A DNA stretch of 64,000 nt. Source: Bacteroidia bacterium (GTDB taxonomy: Bacteria; Bacteroidota; Bacteroidia; UKL13-3). Position 1 is the first letter of the stretch, and every line of letters starts with the position of its first letter. The notes beneath the pieces are model-generated. The model searched no databases, was not told where the DNA came from, and worked only from the letters and a program-made list of their open reading frames with translations. A program made the position numbers and the translations under genes. Location of the stretch: NCBI GenBank assembly GCA_025454975.1, contig JALONK010000004.1, forward strand, positions 53,638-117,637, in the 5' to 3' direction. Below are positions 38,284 through 47,336 of this stretch, in pieces.

Positions 38284-38745
38284 TTAGTTCGTTTTTAGCT
38301 TGCGTTCAGAGGCAAATGTACCTTTAAAAGTAGTAGAAAATTTAACCCATTGTTTGTTTTTGTATAACATCCCATTTGAGGTAATTTCAAAAGTGTTACC
38401 TCTGTTTGTACCGGTTGATTTTATTGTTATGATAGGTAGTTTGTTTGCCCCATTCTTATAAGTTACTTTATCAGTGATTAACAATATTTGTACAGCTCTG
38501 CTCCTAAAGGTTGTATCTTTCTTAAATGCGGCTTCACTTAATTTGTTAAATTGTAACAGATGGTTATCGTTGGTTAATGCAGATATATAAATAAATCCGT
38601 TGGTTTTTTCTGCTTTTACTTGTTTTATTTCAGTAATTGCAGATTTACCGCCGGGGTATGTTAATCGAATTTGAGGTTTGGTTTGCAAGTTGAATGCCAT
38701 TAACAAAGGCAACAACACCATCCACAGATTTTTACACTTTATCAT
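38284..38745 (-). CDS. Small secreted protein upstream of the subtilase
   Basis: The 153-residue protein has a signal-like N-terminus (about residues 7-20) and a soluble, Lys/Thr-rich body of predicted beta strands (NGFIYISALTNDNHLLQF, KLPIITIKSTGTNRGNTFEI). I do not recognise a family. It ends 6 bp before the subtilase start, so the two are co-transcribed. Small proteins in this position are sometimes inhibitors or folding helpers of the protease; that is only an inference here. It is divergent from pssA, with 82 bp between the starts. Confidence 0.6.
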   Translation of the reverse strand: MIKCKNLWMVLLPLLMAFNLQTKPQIRLTYPGGKSAITEIKQVKAEKTNGFIYISALTNDNHLLQFNKLSEAAFKKDTTFRSRAVQILLITDKVTYKNGANKLPIITIKSTGTNRGNTFEITSNGMLYKNKQWVKFSTTFKGTFASERKLKTN

Positions 38746-38827
38746 TAATCAAATGTAAGAGAATAAATTAAATTTTATATCCTCCCTAATTACGATTTAA
38801 TTTGCGAACGAAAAAACTGACAGAATT

Positions 38828-39547
38828 GTGAAAAAACACATACCAAATGCTATCACATCACTAAACTTGGTTTGCGGAGCTTTATCTATTTTGGCTTCCT
38901 TTCAGGGTAAGCCGGAATGGGCAGCTTTTTTAATAATCGGTGCAGCGGTGTTAGATTTTTTCGATGGTTTTGCGGCGAGATTATTAAAAGTGCATGGCGA
39001 ATTAGGAAAACAATTGGATTCACTTGCTGATGTGATTAGCTTTGGATTGGCTCCGGGATTTATCTGGTTTCATTTGCATCAACCATGCATCAATAACGAT
39101 TTCTCATGTTATTTCTCATATACTTTTTTACTTATCCCGGTTTTTTCTGCCATACGACTTGCAAAATTTAATATAGACACTCGTCAAACCGACAAATTTA
39201 TAGGTTTACCTACACCTGCGAATGCCATTTTTATTTCAGCCATTCCATTGGCCCAATTTGCCGGTCAAACTCAATGGTTTAATCTGTTAACAACCCCTAC
39301 CTTCTTAATCATTTTCCCAATCTTGTCGGCTTATTTGCTGGTGGCCGAATTACCTTTATTAGCGTTGAAATTTAAAAATTTTCAATGGCATGATAACCGC
39401 TACCGATATGTGTTAATAATCTCCTGTATCATTAGTGTTTTATTTTTTAAATTTGTCGGCATATCAATTAGCATTGTTTTATATATTATCATTTCAATAA
39501 TTACAAACCTACTCACCAAGAATAATGAAATTCGAAGCACACATTAA
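38828..39547 (+). CDS. pssA: CDP-diacylglycerol-serine O-phosphatidyltransferase
   Basis: The 239-residue integral membrane protein carries the CDP-alcohol phosphatidyltransferase signature with spacing D-x2-D-G-x2-A-R-x8-G-x3-D-x3-D, seen as DFFDGFAARLLKVHGELGKQ then LDSLAD (about residues 46-71). It joins CDP-diacylglycerol (from CdsA) and L-serine to phosphatidylserine, the precursor of phosphatidylethanolamine. The start is GTG; about seven hydrophobic helices follow. Its last 23 bp overlap the purS gene, so the two are translationally coupled, although they belong to different pathways. Confidence 0.93.
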   Translation: MKKHIPNAITSLNLVCGALSILASFQGKPEWAAFLIIGAAVLDFFDGFAARLLKVHGELGKQLDSLADVISFGLAPGFIWFHLHQPCINNDFSCYFSYTFLLIPVFSAIRLAKFNIDTRQTDKFIGLPTPANAIFISAIPLAQFAGQTQWFNLLTTPTFLIIFPILSAYLLVAELPLLALKFKNFQWHDNRYRYVLIISCIISVLFFKFVGISISIVLYIIISIITNLLTKNNEIRSTH

Positions 39548-39776
39548 TATTATGCCCCATAAGGCATTACTCGACCCACAAGGTAAAGCTGTAACAGGTA
39601 GTATGAAGAACATTGGATTGCCTAATGTTCATGACGTTAGAATTGGAAAACATATCACCATGGAATTGGAAGCTGCTAACGAGCAAGAAGCATCTTCAAT
39701 GGTAGAGCAGGCTTGTACTAAATTGCTTGCCAATCTTATTATGGAATCATTTGAATTTACAATTAAACAGGTTTAG
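39525..39776 (+). CDS. purS: Phosphoribosylformylglycinamidine synthase subunit PurS
   Basis: The 83-residue protein matches PurS: FEAHINIMPHKALLDPQGKA at the N-terminus, then NVHDVRIGKHITMELEA and a C-terminal helix (KLLANLIMESFEFTI). PurS bridges PurL and PurQ in the fourth step of purine synthesis. Neither partner is in the window. The start overlaps pssA by 23 bp, so PurS translation probably depends on pssA. A 47-bp gap separates it from the M28 peptidase gene. Confidence 0.92.
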   Translation: MKFEAHINIMPHKALLDPQGKAVTGSMKNIGLPNVHDVRIGKHITMELEAANEQEASSMVEQACTKLLANLIMESFEFTIKQV

Positions 39777-39823
39777 TTTTTCAAATTAAAATATATGCCT
39801 TATTTTTAGCCAAACTTAAGGCC

Positions 39824-41110
39824 ATGTTTAATCGAATTAAATTCTTTCTTTTATTAATTGCTTTCGAGTGTATTTCATTACAAGGATTTACACAGCAGTT
39901 AGAATATGTAAAAAAAACAATCTCAACCCTGTGTAGTAAAGATTTTGCAGGTAGGGGTTATGTGCGCGATGGCGACAAAAAAGCGGCGAACTTCATACGC
40001 GAAGAACTTAAAAACGCTAAAGTAAAAAGTTTTGGTGCCGATTATTTTCAATCGTTCGGCTTTGAAGTGAATACCTTCCCCGGAGTAGTAAGCATTGTTG
40101 TAGATGGACATGGTTTAGTTCCCGGTGATGATTATATTGTTGAGGATGGAAGTCCTTCAATTAATGGGTCTTTCGACTTAGTATGGCTGGATAGTGCAAC
40201 CGTTGATGATCCGGTGGCATTTAAAAAGTTTAAAAAACAAGGTTTACGTAATGTTTTTATTGTACTCGATCAGCTAAGAGGAGTTAAATTTATTAATGCC
40301 CAACATTTTGAAGAGATAACCACAAATAAGATTAAATCACGTGGACTGATATACCACGGTGAGCAAAAGCTTACCCATAGCGTTTCACCAAAAATTAACC
40401 CATTCCCTGTTATTTACATGAAAAAGGGAGTGCTTAAACGACACCAAACCTTTGCCTTAATAACCATTGAAGGTTATCTTAAGGCACATGGCACACAAAA
40501 TGTAATTGGGTATATAGAGGGAAGTAAATACAAAGATTCTTTTATTGTGTTTACAGCTCACTACGACCATTTGGGAATGATGGGACAGGAAGCAGTTTTT
40601 CCCGGAGCAAATGATAATGCAAGTGGTGTGGCAATGCTTTTAGATATGGCTAATTATTATTCAAAAAATAAACCTGAATATTCTATTGCATTTATATTCT
40701 TCGCAGCCGAGGAAATTGGTTTGTTTGGGTCTTATTATTATACACAAAATCCTGTATTTCCACTTGCGAAAATATCTTTATTATTAAACTTAGATTTGAT
40801 GGGTACAGGCGATAAAGGGATGACAGCAGTAAATGCAACTGTTTTTCCAAATGAGTTTCAATTGCTACAAATGATAAACAACGATAGTAATTATTTACCT
40901 GTTGTTGCCTCAAGAGGAAAGGCTGCAAATAGCGATCACCACTTTTTTACTGAACGCGGAATTAAGTCGTTTTTCTTTTATTTAATGGGAGATTACCATT
41001 ATTATCATGATATTGACGATAGGGCAGAGGTGCTTACCCTAAGTAAATATAATGAAGCCTTTAAATTGATTACCTCTTTTGTGCAGGTATATAGTAAAGG
41101 TGTTCAATAA
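39824..41110 (+). CDS. Secreted M28 family zinc aminopeptidase
   Basis: The 428-residue protein has a signal peptide (LQGFTQQ) and an M28 catalytic domain in its second half: TAHYDHLGMMG (first zinc His), GANDNASGVAMLLD (bridging Asp), FFAAEEIGLFGS (catalytic Glu pair), LNLDLMGTG (zinc Asp) and NSDHHFFTE (last zinc His). An inserted PA-like region occupies about residues 90-200. It should remove N-terminal residues from peptides outside the cytoplasm. No T9SS sorting domain is present, so it is probably periplasmic. It stands alone after purS. Confidence 0.93.
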   Translation: MFNRIKFFLLLIAFECISLQGFTQQLEYVKKTISTLCSKDFAGRGYVRDGDKKAANFIREELKNAKVKSFGADYFQSFGFEVNTFPGVVSIVVDGHGLVPGDDYIVEDGSPSINGSFDLVWLDSATVDDPVAFKKFKKQGLRNVFIVLDQLRGVKFINAQHFEEITTNKIKSRGLIYHGEQKLTHSVSPKINPFPVIYMKKGVLKRHQTFALITIEGYLKAHGTQNVIGYIEGSKYKDSFIVFTAHYDHLGMMGQEAVFPGANDNASGVAMLLDMANYYSKNKPEYSIAFIFFAAEEIGLFGSYYYTQNPVFPLAKISLLLNLDLMGTGDKGMTAVNATVFPNEFQLLQMINNDSNYLPVVASRGKAANSDHHFFTERGIKSFFFYLMGDYHYYHDIDDRAEVLTLSKYNEAFKLITSFVQVYSKGVQ

Positions 41111-41196
41111 TGTTGACGATTGGGTTAATTTATTGTGGGCATTAAAGTTTTGAAATTCCTGTAAATCATGTAACATTACACTTTTAAAATTTAGCT

Positions 41197-42723
41197 ATGT
41201 CATTGTTCGGGTCGCTTGTAACTTGGTACTTAAAAAAACGGATTCCATTCATTGAAAAAATGATGGAACAACCTGATGAAGTACAAATGCAGGTGTTTCA
41301 CCGACTGATTAATCAAGCTCGCTATACCGAATTCGGGACCACTTACGATTATAAAAGCATTAGAAATTATGATGATTTTAAACAGCGAGTACCTGTAGGA
41401 AATTATGAATCCCACAAACCATTTATTGATCGCATGCTTAAAGGCGAGCAAAATATTTTATGGCCAACTGATGTAACCTGGTTTGCAAAATCAAGCGGTA
41501 CAACCGCAGCAAAAAGTAAATTTATTCCTGTTACTTTTGATTCGCTGGAAGAATCACATTTTCAAGGGGGCAAGGATGCATTGATGTTTTACCAGTTGCA
41601 AAAAGAGGAAAGTAAAATTTTTGATGGAAAAGGATTGATTATGGGGGGCAGCCATCAAATTAATAAGCTTAATGAAGGTCAATCATACTACGGCGATTTA
41701 AGCGCGGTGATGATGCAAAATATGCCGTTTTGGGCACAGTATTTCAGGACTCCCGACCTAAGTATTGCCATAATGGATAATTGGGATGAGAAGATAGAAA
41801 AGATGGCCATGGCTACCATGCAGGATGATGTAACAAGCATCAGCGGCGTGCCCACATGGACATTAGTGTTAATTGATAAGTTATTTGAAATCACAGGTAA
41901 AACTAACCTTATAGATATTTGGCCTAATCTCGAATTGTACTTGCATGGTGGTGTAAGTTTTGTTCCATATAAAGACCGCTTTAAATCAGCCATACGAAGT
42001 GCCGGAATGAACTATATGGAAACCTATAATGCCAGTGAAGGATTCTTGGGTATTCAAGATACTCTCGGACGTGATGATATGTTGCTGATGCTTGATTATG
42101 GTATCTTTTATGAGTTTATTCCTATTCATGAACTCGGAAAGGATTTTCCAATTTCATATACTATCGCGGATGTTAAACCAAATGAAAATTATGCGGTAGT
42201 AATTAGTACTAATGCCGGCTTATGGAGATATATATTAGGAGATACCATTAGGTTTACCGAAGTATTACCTCATAGGTTTAAAATTACCGGACGAACAAAA
42301 CATTTTATAAATGCTTTTGGTGAAGAATTGGTTATTGAAAATGCCGACTTCGCAGTAGCGCAAGCCTGTAAAGAATGTAGTACTAAGGTAATTGATTATA
42401 CCGCAGCTCCACTTCATTTTAAAACAGATTCTATCGGAACACACGAATGGCTGATTGAATTTGAAGAATATCCATCCGATCTTCAAGTATTTACCAATCG
42501 CTTAGATTATTACTTGAAACAGTCGAATAGTGATTACGAAGCAAAACGGTTTAAAGATATGGCTATGGTATTACCAAAAGTGCATGCCGTTCCTAAAGGA
42601 ACGTTTTATAACTGGATGAAAAAAAATGGTAAACTTGGCGGTCAGCATAAAGTTCCACGCTTATGTAATTCGCGCGAATTTATTGATGATATCATGAAAA
42701 ATATCCATCTTACTTCTTATTAA
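41197..42723 (+). CDS. GH3 family acyl-adenylating protein
   Basis: The 508-residue protein belongs to the GH3 superfamily, best known from plants as hormone-amino acid synthetases of the ANL (adenylate-forming) fold. Motif 1 is FAKSSGTTAAKSKFIPVT (about residues 97-114), followed by YLHGGVSFVPY, METYNASEGFLGIQD (nucleotide-binding) and FINAFGEELVIENAD. Bacterial members are widespread in Bacteroidota and their substrates are unknown. It is followed after 9 bp by the TPR/PD40/OmpA gene, suggesting co-transcription. Confidence 0.9.
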   Translation: MSLFGSLVTWYLKKRIPFIEKMMEQPDEVQMQVFHRLINQARYTEFGTTYDYKSIRNYDDFKQRVPVGNYESHKPFIDRMLKGEQNILWPTDVTWFAKSSGTTAAKSKFIPVTFDSLEESHFQGGKDALMFYQLQKEESKIFDGKGLIMGGSHQINKLNEGQSYYGDLSAVMMQNMPFWAQYFRTPDLSIAIMDNWDEKIEKMAMATMQDDVTSISGVPTWTLVLIDKLFEITGKTNLIDIWPNLELYLHGGVSFVPYKDRFKSAIRSAGMNYMETYNASEGFLGIQDTLGRDDMLLMLDYGIFYEFIPIHELGKDFPISYTIADVKPNENYAVVISTNAGLWRYILGDTIRFTEVLPHRFKITGRTKHFINAFGEELVIENADFAVAQACKECSTKVIDYTAAPLHFKTDSIGTHEWLIEFEEYPSDLQVFTNRLDYYLKQSNSDYEAKRFKDMAMVLPKVHAVPKGTFYNWMKKNGKLGGQHKVPRLCNSREFIDDIMKNIHLTSY

Positions 42724-42732
42724 ATTATTGAT

Positions 42733-44577
42733 ATGAAATTAAAAATGCTGTTTGTGTTTGTGCTGTTGTTACTAAATGTTGGTGTTTATGCCCAAAATCA
42801 TTTAGACAATGGGAATGTGTATTATGATTTTTTTAATTATCGTGAGGCTATAAAAGAATATGAACTTGCGCTGAAAAATGAACGTACATTTAAGAATGAA
42901 GGCTATTTATTAGAACATTTGGCTTTGTCATATTTATACACTTTTCAATATGAAAAGGCCGAAAAGTATTTTGAAGAACTAATAAAGTTAGGTGATAAAA
43001 AAGCAACACCTACCGCTTATTTAGATTATGGGAATGTTTTAAAAATAATGGGTAAATATGAACAGGCACGCGAACAGTTTAGTTATTATTCCAAGATCGA
43101 AAAGAAAGATGCATATACAGCTTTTTTAAACCGTTCATTAAGCTGGGCCGAGAAAAACAAAGACAGTGTAAACAATAAAATTGTAATCACACCAACTGCC
43201 ATTGATGTAAGCGGACAAAGTTTAGGTTATTGTTTGTATGATAACGGATTGTTTTTTTCTCAAGCCACCGATAGCATTATTGATACTTACTCTAATTTAT
43301 TCGATCTAAGATTTGGAACCCTCGTAAATAAATTACAAGTTAAAGTTTCGCAAAACTATGTTGATGAAATTAGCTTTCCTTTTAATGAAGGCTCTCCTTG
43401 TGTTACTAAAGATGGACAAACATTATACTTTTCTGCTACGGCTTTGAAAATAAAAAAGGATGCGTCAAGAAAGGTGGGTAATGTAGAAATTATTGATGAT
43501 GGTGTTGGTACCTTAAAAATTTATGTAGCAAAATTGGTTGATGGCAAGTTTACCGATGTGCTGGAACTTCCATTTAATAAACAATTTAATTGTATGCACC
43601 CCGCTATTAGTGATGATGGTAATACATTAATTTTCTCAAGCGATATGCTCGGAGGTTATGGCGGACTTGATCTATGGAAAACTACCCGTAAATCGGATGG
43701 TAATTGGACAACCCCCATTAATCTTGGCGAAAAGATAAACACAAGTGAAAATGAAACTTATCCTATATTGTTTAATGGGATGCTTTATTTTTCTTCAAAA
43801 GGTCATGTTGGATTTGGAGGTTATGATTTATTTAAAATACAATTGGATGTAAACCTATTGGCAATTGGTGTTGCAACTAATTTAGGTAAACCATTAAATT
43901 CATCAAAAGATGATATGGCTTTATTGTTATTATCAGATGGTAAAACCGGTTATTTTTCTTCTAATCGCGATAATGCCAAAGGTTTTGATAAAGTATATTA
44001 TTTTGATGATGGTACGGTCTCAAATCAATTAATAGCATTAAAAGAAAAGGAAGCAGAAGATAAATTAAAACAAGCCAATGCACCCTCAACTCCCGCACCA
44101 CCTGTGTCAACTGCAACCACTCAGGTAGTTGCCCCTGTAAGTACAACACCTACCGAGGTAAAAGTTGCTGCTACTAATAATATTAAAAAGTCGGTAACCA
44201 CACCGAAGCCTACATCCCAACCTAAAATAACCATTCCCATGTTAACTGTTTTATTCAATTTTGCTTCTGCAGAATTAAACACTGAAGGCATGAAAACATT
44301 AGACGAATGGATAATATCATGGAAGAATAACAAGACAAAAAAGATTACATTAACAGGGTATGCTGATTGCCGGGGCGCAACAACATTTAATCAAAAACTA
44401 TCAGCCAAACGTGTTGCAGCCATTAAGCAATATTTGGTTGCCAATGGTGTTCCTGTATCATCAATTGTAAGCATTATTGCCGGTGAAATAGAAGCACAAA
44501 AAATATGTAAGGTTTGTGATCAATGTAGCGATGAACAACATGCTTCCTTTCGTAAGGTTGAATTAAAAGCCAACTAA
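42733..44577 (+). CDS. TPR-PD40-OmpA outer-membrane protein (PorE-like architecture)
   Basis: The 614-residue protein has a signal peptide (NVGVYAQN), TPR repeats at about 22-140, PD40/WD40-like beta-propeller repeats at about 210-420 (GSPCVTKDGQTLYFSA, MHPAISDDGNTLIFSSDMLG, TGYFSSNRDNAKGFDKVYYF), a Thr/Pro-rich linker at about 440-500 and an OmpA peptidoglycan-binding domain at about 505-614 (LTGYADCRGATTFNQKLSAK). This order is the one described for PorE, which anchors the T9SS to peptidoglycan, but many other Bacteroidota proteins share it. Near the C-terminus a CKVCDQC cluster interrupts the OmpA domain. Confidence 0.85.
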   Translation: MKLKMLFVFVLLLLNVGVYAQNHLDNGNVYYDFFNYREAIKEYELALKNERTFKNEGYLLEHLALSYLYTFQYEKAEKYFEELIKLGDKKATPTAYLDYGNVLKIMGKYEQAREQFSYYSKIEKKDAYTAFLNRSLSWAEKNKDSVNNKIVITPTAIDVSGQSLGYCLYDNGLFFSQATDSIIDTYSNLFDLRFGTLVNKLQVKVSQNYVDEISFPFNEGSPCVTKDGQTLYFSATALKIKKDASRKVGNVEIIDDGVGTLKIYVAKLVDGKFTDVLELPFNKQFNCMHPAISDDGNTLIFSSDMLGGYGGLDLWKTTRKSDGNWTTPINLGEKINTSENETYPILFNGMLYFSSKGHVGFGGYDLFKIQLDVNLLAIGVATNLGKPLNSSKDDMALLLLSDGKTGYFSSNRDNAKGFDKVYYFDDGTVSNQLIALKEKEAEDKLKQANAPSTPAPPVSTATTQVVAPVSTTPTEVKVAATNNIKKSVTTPKPTSQPKITIPMLTVLFNFASAELNTEGMKTLDEWIISWKNNKTKKITLTGYADCRGATTFNQKLSAKRVAAIKQYLVANGVPVSSIVSIIAGEIEAQKICKVCDQCSDEQHASFRKVELKAN

Positions 44578-44588
44578 GTTATTGCGCA

Positions 44589-44608
44589 GTAACAGGTCTA
44601 CTTGTTAC
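44589..44608. terminator. Terminator between convergent OmpA-family and lysR genes
   Basis: GTAACAGG pairs with CTTGTTAC (one wobble) around a TCTA loop, followed by AATTTAAT. The hairpin overlaps the stop codon of the LysR gene on the other strand. Confidence 0.6.
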
Positions 44609-45531
44609 AATTTAATCTCATCATACCACGAAAAATGTTGATCCATAATGCGCTGTTTATGCGTTTTTACGTATTGTATAAACGTAGAGGCTGTTGGATG
44701 TAATTGTTTACGCTTTAACCAAATTAAATTCCATGTTGAGATAATAGGTAAACCTTTAACCGTAATTATTTTTAGTTCTTTTAACTGTAACTCATTTTTC
44801 AATCCGATAATAGGCATTACTGAATAACCTAAGCCTGCAATTACTGCTTGTTTTACGGCTTCGTTACCGGTAAGTTCAATTTTTTTTACAGCAGTAATTT
44901 TTCTTTTTTCTAAAAAAGCCTCCATCACATATCGAGTAGCCGAACCTTGTTCTCGATAAATAAATGGAAGTTCATGCAATTCCTTTTTCCCTTTTCTATA
45001 ACTTTCTTCAAGAGATTGGCTAGCCACCAAAACAAGCTTATTTGGCATCAAACTAATTTTTTGAATAGGCGGTTCAGTAGGAATCATCGAAACTAAGGCA
45101 AAATCAACTGAGCCCTGCTTTAAACTTTCTATAACTTGAACCTTATTGGTAACATCCATTTGTAAGTCAACTTCAGGATGCTGTTGCAAAAAATTATGTA
45201 AAAAATAAGGTATAACATATTTGCCTGTTGAAACAACAGATATGCTCAATTTGCCTGCCAGCTCACCCTTTAGTGCCTTCATTTGCTGGTTCATCATTTG
45301 AGCTTTTTCAATAACATCAGCGGCCGAAACAGCCAATGCTTTACCGGCATGGGTAAGATGTATTTTTTTTCCTATCACCTCTACTAATGGAATATTAAAC
45401 TGCTCTTGTAATTTTTTTAGTTGTATAGATACAGCGGGCTGGGTTAGGTGCATAGACTCAGCAGCTTTGGTAATACTTTCTGTTTCGGCAATCTTTAAAA
45501 ATATTTGTAATTGGTGTAAGGTATAATTCAT
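44605..45531 (-). CDS. LysR family transcriptional regulator
   Basis: The 308-residue protein has the N-terminal winged helix-turn-helix (residues 1-60; LQIFLKIAETESITKAAESM, LTQPAVSIQLKKLQEQF) and a two-lobed periplasmic-binding-like effector domain from about residue 90. It is transcribed divergently from icd with 95 bp between the start codons; the gap contains a T-N11-A inverted repeat, the standard LysR site, so it probably controls icd and itself. The effector is unknown; the arrangement suggests a signal linked to the TCA cycle. It overlaps a terminator hairpin at its 3' end. Confidence 0.92.
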   Translation of the reverse strand: MNYTLHQLQIFLKIAETESITKAAESMHLTQPAVSIQLKKLQEQFNIPLVEVIGKKIHLTHAGKALAVSAADVIEKAQMMNQQMKALKGELAGKLSISVVSTGKYVIPYFLHNFLQQHPEVDLQMDVTNKVQVIESLKQGSVDFALVSMIPTEPPIQKISLMPNKLVLVASQSLEESYRKGKKELHELPFIYREQGSATRYVMEAFLEKRKITAVKKIELTGNEAVKQAVIAGLGYSVMPIIGLKNELQLKELKIITVKGLPIISTWNLIWLKRKQLHPTASTFIQYVKTHKQRIMDQHFSWYDEIKL

Positions 45532-45561
45532 AAATAATATTAATGAAATCTATTAAAAACA

Positions 45562-45582
45562 TAAATTTAAATATATGATTTA
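45562..45582. promoter_or_regulatory. LysR-type T-N11-A operator between lysR and icd
   Basis: TAAAT (45562-45566), an 11-nt spacer, then ATTTA (45578-45582) forms a perfect dyad. It lies just upstream of the near-consensus -7 element CAATTTTG (45590-45597) of icd, the usual place for a LysR-type site. Confidence 0.6.
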
Positions 45583-45626
45583 ACTTTTCCAATTTTGCAT
45601 CATCAACTATAAAAACTTTAACAACT

Positions 45627-47066
45627 ATGACAACAAGAATTACCATTGCTAAAGGTGACGGAATAGGTCCGGAAATTATGGATGCCACCTTGAAAATTAT
45701 TTTGGCTGCCGGTGCACAAATTGAAATTGATGAAATTGAAGTAGGCGAGAAAGTGTATTTATCAGGAAATACTTCCGGTATCGCTAAATCTTCTTGGGAT
45801 ATTATTCGCAGGAACAAAGTGTTTTTAAAGGCACCGATTACAACGCCACAAGGTGGAGGCTATAAAAGTTTAAATGTAACCACCCGTAAGTTTCTAGGAT
45901 TGTATGCCAATGTTCGTCCGTGTGTTAGTTTTGCACCTTATGTAAGAACTAAACATCCGGTAATGGATGTGGTTATTATCAGAGAAAACGAGGAAGATTT
46001 ATATGCGGGAATCGAGCATCAACAAACTGATGAAGTGGTACAATGCTTAAAATTAATTAGCAGACCCGGTTGTGAAAAAATTGTAAGATACGCTTTTGAA
46101 TACGCTAAAAACTACAACCGTAAAAAGGTTACTTGTTTTACAAAAGATAACATCATGAAGCAAACAGATGGATTATTTCATCAGGTGTTTAATGAAATTG
46201 CGGCTGAATATCCTGAAATTGAAAATGAACACTGGATTATAGACATTGGTGCTGCTAAATTAGCAGATACGCCTGAGGCATTTGATGTAATTGTAATGCC
46301 TAATTTGTATGGTGATGTTTTATCAGACGTTGCAGCACAAATTGCAGGCAGTGTTGGATTAGCCGGTTCAGCAAATATTGGAACCAGTTGTGCTATGTTC
46401 GAAGCCATACATGGTTCGGCACCTCGCAGGGCCGGTCAAAATATGGCAAATCCTTCTGGACTGCTTCACGGTGCGATATTAATGTTAAAACATATCGGAC
46501 AAGGAAAAGTAGCTGAGAAAGTGCATAATGCTTGGTTAACTACTATCGAGCAAGGCATTCATACTTATGATATTTATGAAGAAGGTAAAAGCTCGAAAAA
46601 AGTAAGTACATCAGATTTTGCTGAAGCAGTTATACAAAACCTGGGTAAAATGCCTCAGCAGTTGAAGCCTGTTGCTTATGGCGAAACTAAAGCATTGAAT
46701 TTACCGGAAGTAAAAAGGAAACAACCCGCAGAAAAGTTATTGGTTGGCGTTGATTTGTTTGTTCACTGGCCCGGTACATCAGCCGACGAATTAGCAGGTA
46801 TTATTAATCAACTAAATACTTCGGAGTATGAACTAACCATGATTACGAATCGAGGTATTAAAGTTTGGCCTGATGGATTTGAAGAAACATTTTGTACCGA
46901 CCATTGGCGTTGTCGTTTTAAACCAAATGCCAATCATGTGTTTACACAAGGTGATATCATTGCTTTAATGAATAAAGCCATTTCATTAAATATTGATGTA
47001 ATAAAAACAGAAAATTTATATCATTTTAACGGAGTTCCGGCTTATTCATTAGGTCAAGGACAATAA
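45627..47066 (+). CDS. icd: NADP-dependent isocitrate dehydrogenase (long, Thermus-type)
   Basis: The 479-residue protein carries the isocitrate/isopropylmalate dehydrogenase core: GDGIGPEIM, KAPITTPQGGGYKSLNVTTR, IIRENEEDLYAGIEHQ, and NLYGDVLSDVAAQIAGSVGL for metal and substrate binding. A C-terminal extension of about 140 residues beyond the core (from about 340; LVGVDLFVHWPGTSADELA) matches the longer form seen in Thermus, instead of the shorter E. coli form. It oxidises isocitrate to 2-oxoglutarate in the TCA cycle. It is divergent from a LysR regulator gene and followed after 10 bp by a small gene. Confidence 0.93.
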   Translation: MTTRITIAKGDGIGPEIMDATLKIILAAGAQIEIDEIEVGEKVYLSGNTSGIAKSSWDIIRRNKVFLKAPITTPQGGGYKSLNVTTRKFLGLYANVRPCVSFAPYVRTKHPVMDVVIIRENEEDLYAGIEHQQTDEVVQCLKLISRPGCEKIVRYAFEYAKNYNRKKVTCFTKDNIMKQTDGLFHQVFNEIAAEYPEIENEHWIIDIGAAKLADTPEAFDVIVMPNLYGDVLSDVAAQIAGSVGLAGSANIGTSCAMFEAIHGSAPRRAGQNMANPSGLLHGAILMLKHIGQGKVAEKVHNAWLTTIEQGIHTYDIYEEGKSSKKVSTSDFAEAVIQNLGKMPQQLKPVAYGETKALNLPEVKRKQPAEKLLVGVDLFVHWPGTSADELAGIINQLNTSEYELTMITNRGIKVWPDGFEETFCTDHWRCRFKPNANHVFTQGDIIALMNKAISLNIDVIKTENLYHFNGVPAYSLGQGQ

Positions 47067-47076
47067 TATCAATATC

Positions 47077-47328
47077 ATGAATAAACAACAATTATCCTTA
47101 GCCAATGGTACGTTTAGTGCTAAAGATGCCATGCAGTTAATACATGATTGGGTTGATGTAAAAATTAAATATCACGAATCAAAAATTGCTGCCTCACTTG
47201 ATGCAGAAGATGTTAAAATGAGGGAACACCGCATACAAAAGTTACAATCTGACAGGGCTAACTTACGTGAGTGGTTAAAAGCTGCAAACGATAAAGTAAC
47301 ACTTCATGTACAATTAGAAATGGAATAA
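47077..47328 (+). CDS. Small helical protein co-transcribed with icd
   Basis: The 83-residue protein has no signal peptide and is almost entirely helical and charged (DAMQLIHDWVDVKIKYHESK, EHRIQKLQSDRANLREWLKA), probably a helical hairpin or coiled coil. I do not recognise a family. It starts 10 bp after the icd stop and is followed directly by a strong terminator, so it belongs to the icd transcript and may be a small partner or regulator of the enzyme (inference). The ATG start and codon use look normal, so I take it as a real gene. Confidence 0.7.
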   Translation: MNKQQLSLANGTFSAKDAMQLIHDWVDVKIKYHESKIAASLDAEDVKMREHRIQKLQSDRANLREWLKAANDKVTLHVQLEME

Positions 47329-47336
47329 TTGCATAG

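Noticed and set aside
41160..41195. TGTAACATTACA near the GH3 start as a third copy of the palindrome
   Set aside because: Spacing differs by one base and flanks do not match the AGTGTAAA arms.
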